From Metarhizobium sp964253915 (GTDB taxonomy: Bacteria > Pseudomonadota > Alphaproteobacteria > Rhizobiales > Rhizobiaceae): 10,670 nt of DNA. Shown here piece by piece: positions 6,362 through 10,670 of the stretch. Location: the NCBI RefSeq assembly GCF_964253915.1, contig NZ_CAXUSG020000033.1, forward strand, positions 1 through 10,670. Direction: 5' to 3'. How positions within the stretch are numbered: the stretch's first letter is position 1; each line of letters starts with the position of its first letter. The position numbers were made by a program, and so were the translations under genes. The notes beneath the pieces are model-generated. The model did no database searches and was not told where the DNA came from. It saw nothing but the letters and a program-made list of their open reading frames with translations.

Positions 6362-8011
6362 ATGGGTAGACGCGGAATTGGTGCGAAACCAGTCAAGGCT
6401 GTGACGGAAATTTCCAAAACTCGGCGGAAAACTAAGCCGTGGGAAAAGCGCGGCTTGTCTCGGCCGGCGCGCGTGATCGCCTTCATCGAGACACTGAAAA
6501 TCACAAGCGGCATGCATGCTGGAAAGCCGTTTATCCTGCGCCCTTGGCAAAAGGAGATCATCGAGGCGATCTATACCGTTGGCCCTGACGGCCGACGCAT
6601 TAAGCGGCAAGTGTTGCTTACGATCCCGAGAAAAAATGGCAAGACGCAGCTCGCGGCCGCGCTAGCGCTCTGCCATCTGGTCGGGTCGGAGGCCGAGCAG
6701 CGCGGGCAGGTTTATTCCGCTGCGGCCGACCGAAAGCAAGCCGCGCTGATCCTTCGCGAGTTGATCGCCTTCGTCCGCGCCGACGCTGAGCTGTCCGATC
6801 GGATTATCATCCGCGAGCACTCGAAAACCCTTGAAGATGTCGTCACCGGCTCGACCTATGAGGCGCTTTCGTCCGACGCGAAGAAGGCGCACGGCTTGAA
6901 CGTGTCATTCGCCGTCCTGGACGAACTGGCGCAGTGGCCGAAACGTGATCTTTATGACGCCCTGACCACGGGCGGCGCGGCGCGCGCCGAACCGCTCTTC
7001 GTGACGATCTCGACGCAATCGCACGATAAAAATTCGGTCATGTCCGAACTAGTCCAGTACGGTCAACGGGTACTCGACGGCGTGATTGAAGATCCGTCGT
7101 TCCTGCCCGTCATCTTTGCCGCGCCCGATGACGCCGACCCGTGGGCCGAGGAAACATGGTTCGCATGCAATCCCGCCCTTGGCGACTTCCGATCTCTGGA
7201 AGAAATGCGGGCCGCAGCGGCGTCCGCTAAGGCCCTGCCGGCGCGTGAACCGGCGTTCCGGCTTCTTTACCTCAATCAGCCCGTCGATGCGACGGCGCGC
7301 TTCCTCAATGCCCGCGATTGGAATGCATGCAAGCAGTCGGATAGCGGAGATTATGGTTTGTTTGGCAATCCGCTGGCAAATCAGCGTTGCATCCTTGGCC
7401 TCGATCTCAGCTCGACAACCGATTTGACAGCACTCGCCGCATGGTTCCCTGCCCTTCAGGAGCTTCGGGCGTGGTTCTGGATGCCGGCCGAGAATATCGA
7501 GGAAGCCGAGCGCCGCGACCATGTGCCGTATCGACTGTGGGTCCGTCAGGGCTTCATTGAAGCCACGCCGGGCCGCGCGATCGACAAGACGTTCGTTGTT
7601 CACCGCATGGCCGAGCTGACGAAAGAATATCAGGTCCAGTTCTGCGCGGCCGATCGCTGGCGACTGGACGAGGTGCGCCGGATCATGGCCGAGCAAAGCG
7701 TCAAGATAGAGATGCAAGAATTCGGGCAGGGCTGGAAGGATATGGGGCCGGCGATCGATGCAGTCGAGACGGCCGTGCTTCGCCGCGAACTGCACCATCC
7801 CGGCCATCCGGTTCTCGATATGTGCGTCTCGAATGCGGTCACCGTGTCCGACCCGACCGGCGCGCGAAAACTGGTAAAAGAGAGGAACACGGGCCGCATT
7901 GACGGCCTGGTGGCGGCGACGATGGCCATCGGCGCGGCCGTGAAGGTCGCGCCGAAGAAAGACAGCGTCTACAAGACGCGAGGCCTTATTTCGCTTGGCG
8001 CTTCTCGATAG
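6362..8011 (+). CDS. terL: Terminase large subunit (HK97-type TerL, Terminase_1 family)
   Basis: The 549-residue motor-nuclease has all the expected parts. An adenine-binding/Q motif LRPWQ is at 59-63, Walker A PRKNGKT at 89-95, Walker B VLDE at 185-188 and the coupling motif TISTQS at 215-220. The C-terminal RNase H-like nuclease shows its three acidic positions as Asp348 (GLDLSSTTD), Asp431 (CAADRW) and Asp514 (RIDGLVAA). It cuts concatemeric DNA and drives it into the prohead through the portal. ATG 6362 has AAGGA at 6348-6352. No small subunit precedes it, which is unusual; the HNH gene is immediately upstream. The end overlaps a convergent minus-strand gene by 26 bases. GC content is high (about 73% in a sampled line), like the capsid genes. 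Confidence 0.97.
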   Translation: MGRRGIGAKPVKAVTEISKTRRKTKPWEKRGLSRPARVIAFIETLKITSGMHAGKPFILRPWQKEIIEAIYTVGPDGRRIKRQVLLTIPRKNGKTQLAAALALCHLVGSEAEQRGQVYSAAADRKQAALILRELIAFVRADAELSDRIIIREHSKTLEDVVTGSTYEALSSDAKKAHGLNVSFAVLDELAQWPKRDLYDALTTGGAARAEPLFVTISTQSHDKNSVMSELVQYGQRVLDGVIEDPSFLPVIFAAPDDADPWAEETWFACNPALGDFRSLEEMRAAAASAKALPAREPAFRLLYLNQPVDATARFLNARDWNACKQSDSGDYGLFGNPLANQRCILGLDLSSTTDLTALAAWFPALQELRAWFWMPAENIEEAERRDHVPYRLWVRQGFIEATPGRAIDKTFVVHRMAELTKEYQVQFCAADRWRLDEVRRIMAEQSVKIEMQEFGQGWKDMGPAIDAVETAVLRRELHHPGHPVLDMCVSNAVTVSDPTGARKLVKERNTGRIDGLVAATMAIGAAVKVAPKKDSVYKTRGLISLGASR

Positions 8012-8345
8012 AGAATTCCCCTCCATCCATGGCTATGACGGACAAAGCGGACGTGAGGCGAATGCGCGCGGTGTCTATGATTTCCATGAAGGCCATAGCT
8101 TGTTCCGAAGTGAAGATGAGGGCGTCAAGTAAGGCGATGGCCTCATCTTCACCAAACTCTCTGCTTGCTGTTATGAGGTGTTCTTTAGTTTTGAGCGTCA
8201 GCGAATACGCGAGGCGGCAATGCTCACCGAACGACTTGAAGTTAGCTGGTGAAAGCTCCTCTTCGAGTTGTTTGTCTGGGTTCCACGGCTGGAATTCTAA
8301 TGCAGCATAGTCTTGCGTGCTCAAGGATTGGTTGGGATCGCTCAT
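7986..8345 (-). CDS. Unknown helical protein, 119 residues, second gene of a minus-strand pair
   Basis: The product has a polar N-terminal third and then a mostly helical, acidic-aliphatic body (EHLITASREFGEDEAIALLDALIFTSEQAMAFMEIIDTARIRLTSAL) without signal peptide or membrane segment. I do not recognise a family. Translation is credible: an extended Shine-Dalgarno (AAGGAGGGAGGGG on the minus strand, 8347-8359) precedes ATG 8345, and the start overlaps the stop of the upstream gene by ATGA. The 3' end overlaps the end of terminase by 26 bases with no terminator visible between the convergent genes. Being opposite to every other gene, it may belong to a separately expressed (lysogenic or regulatory) programme. 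Confidence 0.72.
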   Translation of the reverse strand: MSDPNQSLSTQDYAALEFQPWNPDKQLEEELSPANFKSFGEHCRLAYSLTLKTKEHLITASREFGEDEAIALLDALIFTSEQAMAFMEIIDTARIRLTSALSVIAMDGGEFSIEKRQAK

Positions 8346-8608
8346 TCCCCTCCCTCCTTCTTCTCGGCGAAGTAGAGGTCGTATAGCTCCATTATCGAGT
8401 CTCGACCGGCCGAGAGCTGGTGTTCGAGTGTGGTGGCAATCGCGACGATGGCGGTGAGGCGTCGTTCCGGATTGGTTTTTGTGGTTGCCAGCTCAAATAT
8501 CGCATCTCCTAGGCCGCGAGAAATTGCGACAATTCCTTCGAGGTCGGAAATCACGTCATGGCGATCTCTGGTCGGTTCTGTGCTATGCGTGGCGGTAGCC
8601 TTAGCCAT
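8342..8608 (-). CDS. Unknown helical protein, 88 residues, first gene of a minus-strand pair
   Basis: After a Thr/Arg-rich N-terminus the product is almost all helix (HDVISDLEGIVAISRGLGDAIFEL, RRLTAIVAIATTLEHQL, RDSIMELYDLYFAEKK), with amphipathic repeats suited to a coiled or helical-bundle dimer. No family is recognised. ATG 8608 has GGAG on the minus strand (8615-8618, 6-base spacer). It is divergently arranged to parA, with 155 bases between the two starts, and its leader contains the strong hairpin at 8632-8668. The pair could encode regulators, an anti-phage or helper-interference function, or a capsid-size or terminase-redirecting factor as other satellites do; none of this is shown by the sequence. 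Confidence 0.72.
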   Translation of the reverse strand: MAKATATHSTEPTRDRHDVISDLEGIVAISRGLGDAIFELATTKTNPERRLTAIVAIATTLEHQLSAGRDSIMELYDLYFAEKKEGGE

Positions 8609-8631
8609 GGCTTACTCCATTGGCGAGGTTA

Positions 8632-8668
8632 GGGCCGGTCAACGGGTGTTCCAGCACCCGCCCGGCCC
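8632..8668. repeat. Strong nested inverted repeat in the divergent intergenic region
   Basis: GGGCCGG (8632-8638) pairs with CCGGCCC (8662-8668), and inside it CGGGTG (8643-8648) pairs with CACCCG (8655-8660) around the loop TTCCAG. That is 13 GC-rich base pairs with a small asymmetric bulge. No T-run follows on either strand, so a plain terminator is unlikely. It lies in the leader of the minus-strand genes and could attenuate them or act as a DNA signal. I could not find a convincing promoter for the minus-strand pair. Confidence 0.75.
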
Positions 8669-8685
8669 GCTTACATTGCACATTT

Positions 8686-8704
8686 GTGTTGTCACTTGCA
8701 ACAC
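8686..8704. promoter_or_regulatory. Inverted repeat GTGTTG-N7-CAACAC overlapping the parA -35 box
   Basis: GTGTTG at 8686-8691 and CAACAC at 8699-8704 are perfect inverted half-sites 7 bases apart. The right arm overlaps the candidate -35 TTGCAA. This is a plausible second operator in the divergent region; the binder is unknown. Confidence 0.4.
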
Positions 8705-8724
8705 TATTAACCCTCAGTTAATAT
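8696..8724 (+). promoter_or_regulatory. Candidate promoter of the parA-RHH operon
   Basis: TTGCAA (8696-8701), a 17-base gap, then TAATAT (8719-8724) make a good sigma-70-type promoter. The shared operator begins 3 bases downstream, the same geometry as at the terminase promoter. Confidence 0.65.
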
Positions 8725-8727
8725 CCG

Positions 8728-8740
8728 TTGTATACACAAA
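8728..8740 (-). promoter_or_regulatory. Palindromic operator at the parA promoter, shared with the terminase promoter
   Basis: On the minus strand this reads TTTGTGTATACAA, identical over 13 bases to 6328-6340. It covers the expected transcription start of the parA operon. Autorepression by the RHH partner is typical of such cassettes, and the site could double as the centromere. A weaker relative (TTGTACACAC, 9385-9394) lies at the parA-RHH junction. Confidence 0.7.
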
Positions 8741-8763
8741 TGCCATATAACGGAGTTTTGGCA

Positions 8764-9405
8764 ATGATATTGGCGGTCGGGAATATCAAGGGTGGCGTTG
8801 GCAAAACCATGCTTGCCGTGAATATCGCTGTTGCTCTTGCGCAGCGCGGCCGTGACGTTCTTTTGATTGATGGTGATGACCAGGCAAGCGCATCGACATT
8901 CGCTCGCATTCGGTCAGATTTAGAAGTCTCGAAGTTAACGACCGTTCAACTTCATGGGGCGGCTATCCGTCAACAAATGAAGCAGCTTTCGGCTAAGTAT
9001 GATGAGATCATCATTGACGTTGGTGGCCGTGATACTGGCAGCCTTCGTGCGGCTTTGACGGTTGCCGGCGCTATCCTCGTTCCCTTCCAGCCACGCAGCG
9101 TTGATCTATGGGCGGGTGAGCAGATTGCCGCTCTTGTTCAGGAAGCGCGTGAGGTGAATGAGGGTCTAAAGGGTTATGCCTTGCTGAATGTGGCGGATGC
9201 CCAGGGCAGGGATAATGAGGACGCTACTGCGGCTCTAAGCGCGCTGGATGGACTTGAGCCCTTATCGACCTCTGTCGTTAGGAGAAAAGCGTTCCCTAAC
9301 GCATTTTCGGCCGGGCTGTCCGTTCTTGAATTCTCGCCAAAAGATGCAAAGGCTTGTGGTGAAATTCTATCCATTGTAAATGCGTTGTACACACGGGGGA
9401 TATGA
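8764..9405 (+). CDS. parA: ParA-family partition ATPase (small type Ib form)
   Basis: The 213-residue protein starts directly with the deviant Walker A box, KGGVGKT at residues 9-15, followed by the LLIDGDDQAS motif and a Walker B-like strand (DEIIIDVGGRD, about 80-90). It lacks the N-terminal HTH of long ParA proteins, so it is the short type, which leaves operator binding to a partner protein. It would move plasmid copies on the nucleoid and keep the element in dividing cells. ATG 8764 is chosen for CGGAG at 8751-8755 (8-base spacer); upstream in-frame TTG 8728 and ATG 8740 lie inside the operator and lack ribosome sites. The stop is one base before the RHH start. Confidence 0.93.
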   Translation: MILAVGNIKGGVGKTMLAVNIAVALAQRGRDVLLIDGDDQASASTFARIRSDLEVSKLTTVQLHGAAIRQQMKQLSAKYDEIIIDVGGRDTGSLRAALTVAGAILVPFQPRSVDLWAGEQIAALVQEAREVNEGLKGYALLNVADAQGRDNEDATAALSALDGLEPLSTSVVRRKAFPNAFSAGLSVLEFSPKDAKACGEILSIVNALYTRGI

Positions 9406-9406
9406 T

Positions 9407-9625
9407 ATGGCTATCAAGATGCCACCTAAGAAGGCCGATGAAAAAAAGGCAGAGGCTTTTATCGCAAAGAATGAGAAGCCTAAGCAGGAGGAAGGTGGAA
9501 AGTCCGTGGTCAACCTTCGCATGGACAATGATCTGTTGGCGAGGATTGATGCCGACGCAAAGCGAATGGGTATAAGCCGCTCCGCCTGGCTGCACGTTGC
9601 GTCGAGCAAAATGTTAGATGCGTAA
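9407..9625 (+). CDS. Ribbon-helix-helix DNA-binding protein, probable ParA partner (ParG/CopG-like)
   Basis: The 72-residue protein has a lysine-rich, probably disordered tail (about residues 1-30) and a C-terminal RHH fold: strand KSVVNLRMD, helix DLLARIDADAKRMG, turn ISRS, helix AWLHVASSKML. Dimers of this fold bind short palindromes, and basic tails of ParG-like partners stimulate the cognate ATPase; both roles are inferred here. GGGGGA at 9395-9400 precedes ATG 9407. The gene is one base from the parA stop and ends the operon at the terminator at 9698-9728. No ParB-type gene is present, so this is the natural centromere-binding factor and the best candidate to bind the operators at 6328 and 8728. 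Confidence 0.88.
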   Translation: MAIKMPPKKADEKKAEAFIAKNEKPKQEEGGKSVVNLRMDNDLLARIDADAKRMGISRSAWLHVASSKMLDA

Positions 9626-9697
9626 TGCGGTTTATGGAACTGATTTCATAGTAGAATTGAAGTCGTAACCGCGAATTCAAAGTCATATTTTCCGATG

Positions 9698-9728
9698 AGC
9701 CTGGCTATTCAGTATAGCCGGGCTTTTT
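9698..9728 (+). terminator. Rho-independent terminator of the parA-RHH operon
   Basis: AGCCTGGCTAT (9698-9708) pairs with ATAGCCGGGCT (9714-9724) around the loop TCAGT: 11 base pairs with one G-T wobble, followed by TTTTT. It separates the partition operon from the head operon. Confidence 0.93.
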
Positions 9729-9746
9729 CGTGTGCTTCGTTCGTCG

Positions 9747-9822
9747 TTTGTCCCACAAAAAATACTTGCTGTGGAAAGAGTGGCAAAAACCTCTTGCCCT
9801 TCACCACAGGTTTGCGCTATAG
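9747..9822 (+). promoter_or_regulatory. Candidate promoter and operator region of the head operon
   Basis: TTGCCC (9794-9799), a 17-base gap and CTATAG (9817-9822) fit the alphaproteobacterial CTTG/CTATA pattern. Nested inverted repeats overlap it: CTGTGG 9769-9774 with CCACAG 9804-9809, and inside them GGCAA 9782-9786 with TTGCC 9794-9798, the latter covering the -35. Further upstream TTTGT-CCC-ACAAA (9747-9759) has the same half-sites as the parA/terminase operator but with a 3-base centre. The transcript would carry the MerR-like gene and, by read-through, the capsid genes. Confidence 0.5.
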
Positions 9823-9863
9823 GTCGTGCCGTAGTGTTGAAACCGCCGCCACAGGAGGGCGAA

Positions 9864-10412
9864 TTGGAAACTCGAAAATACCCTGTACGCATCCGTGCCG
9901 CCATGGCGTGCCGGATCGTGAATTTGGACCGCGTAAGGTTCAATGATGCCGTCGCAAGTGGCACCTATCCGTGCGCACCCTCGACCCGTTCGGGTGCGGC
10001 TCGCATTTTCACCGAAGGTGAGCTGCTTCCGCTCTATTTCTTCGCTCGCCTGACCGAGTTCGGCATTCCGGCCACTCTGGCTGGTCGCCTTTCGTGTGAA
10101 ATGGGCACTACGGCTATCCTCGACACTTCGGAGCCGGCCGAGCGCATCATCTTTATCAAGGGCCAGTTCGGAAGCTCGTTCTTCACCCCGAACAAGTCGC
10201 TTATCCCGGCCAAGCCGGGTGAGATCAAGGTGTATGACCCGGAACACGAGACGCCGAATGAAAAGCACCCGACCGGCTGGCATTATCCCGGTATTGGCCG
10301 AGTGATCTTTACCATCGATTTCTACATCAAACACGTTCGCGAGATCATCGCGGATCAGATCGCTTACGAGATGAGTATTCTCGGCGAAGAGGACGACGAA
10401 AAGTCGCTCTAA
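9864..10412 (+). CDS. MerR-like helix-turn-helix protein ahead of the capsid gene
   Basis: The 182-residue protein has an N-terminal winged-helix/MerR-like segment (IVNLDRVRFNDAVASGTYPCAP, ARIFTEGELLPLYFFARLTEFGIPATLAGRLSCE); I recall similar proteins beside head genes of alphaproteobacterial prophages. Its second half is polar and aromatic, with a long loop rich in Pro/Lys and an acidic end. I chose the TTG at 9864 because AGGAGG at 9853-9858 is 5 bases upstream; ATG 9903 would give 169 residues without a comparable ribosome site, and the frame upstream of 9864 overlaps the promoter. It could activate the head operon, or fill the place of the missing small terminase subunit, which is also an HTH protein; I favour a regulator. 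Confidence 0.72.
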   Translation: METRKYPVRIRAAMACRIVNLDRVRFNDAVASGTYPCAPSTRSGAARIFTEGELLPLYFFARLTEFGIPATLAGRLSCEMGTTAILDTSEPAERIIFIKGQFGSSFFTPNKSLIPAKPGEIKVYDPEHETPNEKHPTGWHYPGIGRVIFTIDFYIKHVREIIADQIAYEMSILGEEDDEKSL

Positions 10413-10524
10413 TATTCAATGCCGGGTCAGCAAATTTGCCGGCCCGCTCCTGTTTCAACCGATCGAACGTCGTGATGACTGTCCGGTCCCTGTGCGGCAA
10501 AGCCGCCTGATGGAGCTTATTTCA
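10413..10524 (+). promoter_or_regulatory. Leader between the MerR-like gene and the capsid gene
   Basis: The 112-base gap holds GCCGG (10421-10425) paired with CCGGC (10439-10443), enclosing the perfect palindrome GCAAATTTGC (10430-10439), and a short stem GCGGC-AAA-GCCGC (10494-10506) a few bases before the capsid ribosome site GGAG (10512-10515). The first has no T-run and may be a partial terminator, an RNA-processing site or an operator that raises capsid expression relative to the upstream gene. I see no clear promoter here. Confidence 0.4.
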
Positions 10525-10670
10525 ATGCCCAAATTGCATGAACTGCAAGAAGCCCGCGCCGCCGCCGTCGCCGAGATGCGCGGCATTTCCGATAAGGCCG
10601 AAACCGAAAAGCGCGACCTCTCCACCGATGAGGACAAGAAGTTCGGCGAGCTGAAAACCACGATCGCGGA
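10525..10670 (+). CDS. HK97-fold major capsid protein, N-terminal part (continues at base 1)
   Basis: ATG 10525 with GGAG at 10512-10515 opens the capsid gene: MPKLHELQEARAAAVAEMRG followed by a highly charged helical segment with heptad character, typical of the delta/scaffolding domain of HK97-type capsid proteins. Forty-eight codons and two bases fit before the window ends. Joined to base 1 they read ...KTTIA-D-LDKKIGRA..., in frame and in keeping with the same coiled-coil pattern. This is the direct evidence that the sequence is circular or was cut from a tandem repeat. Confidence 0.93.
   Translation, partial: MPKLHELQEARAAAVAEMRGISDKAETEKRDLSTDEDKKFGELKTTIA

Noticed and set aside
7049..8026. 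325-codon minus-strand open frame opposite terminase
   Set aside because: The plus strand encodes full TerL motifs, and the minus frame is arginine/histidine-rich with no ribosome site or family signal.
8029..8310. Plus-strand frame opposite the minus-strand pair
   Set aside because: The minus-strand genes have strong ribosome sites and an ATGA coupling; the plus frame has neither and its composition is serine/arginine noise.
9627..9672. GCGGTT ... AACCGC inverted repeat after the RHH gene
   Set aside because: Arms are only 6 bases with a 34-base gap; this can occur by chance, and the real terminator lies just downstream.
9732..9863. N-terminal extension of the MerR-like protein from ATG 9732
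   Set aside because: It would run through the promoter and inverted repeats and has no ribosome site; the translation is cysteine/proline-rich and unlike the rest. TTG 9864 has a strong site.
1..10670. Integrase, attachment sites, lysis genes, toxin-antitoxin pair, relaxase
   Set aside because: I looked for their usual motifs and layouts on both strands and found none. The RHH gene might suggest an antitoxin, but its partner is a clear ParA.

Overview
The window looks like one complete small circular element of about 10.67 kb that was linearised inside a gene. The last 146 bases are the 5' end of an HK97-type major capsid gene. They continue in frame into base 1, where the rest of the same gene runs to 1147, giving a 430-residue protein. 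The genes are those of a phage-plasmid-like element of an alphaproteobacterium, most likely Rhizobiales/Hyphomicrobiales. That host guess rests on the style of the PC4-like, HTH-rep-like and MerR-like proteins, the CTTG...CTATA-type promoters and the GC-rich codon use; it is inference, not a database result.

Layout around the circle. (1) Head module, 9864 through the junction to 4528, plus strand: a MerR-like DNA-binding protein, major capsid protein, prohead protease, portal, a possible 65-residue small ORF, a gp6-like head-tail connector, a beta-rich protein that may decorate the head, and a head-closure/adaptor-like protein. Stops and starts abut or overlap, so this is probably one transcription unit. 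(2) A 244-base structured non-coding stretch, 4529-4772, with tandem perfect hairpins ahead of the replication-type genes. (3) Replication operon, 4773-6252: PC4-like ssDNA-binding protein, a basic HTH protein that is the best replication-initiator candidate, and an HNH endonuclease, all joined by ATGA overlaps. (4) Large terminase subunit, 6362-8011, with its own promoter and operator. (5) A minus-strand pair of unknown genes, 8608-7986. (6) A partition cassette, 8764-9625: ParA ATPase plus a ribbon-helix-helix partner, closed by a strong intrinsic terminator at 9698-9728.

What is missing matters as much. I see no tail tube, tape measure, baseplate or tail-fibre gene, no lysis gene, no integrase, no recognisable small terminase and no classical ParB. 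The element can plausibly build and fill a head and maintain itself as a plasmid, but cannot make a tail. The simplest reading is an episomal, capsid-encoding satellite that borrows tails and lysis from a helper phage: the logic of capsid-forming PICIs, but kept as a ParA-stabilised plasmid instead of an integrated island. A decayed phage-plasmid is the main alternative.

A second notable signal is a shared palindromic site (core TTTGTGTATACAA) that occurs just downstream of the -10 box of both the parA promoter and the terminase promoter. It suggests that the RHH partition protein, or another element-encoded repressor, couples plasmid maintenance to DNA packaging.
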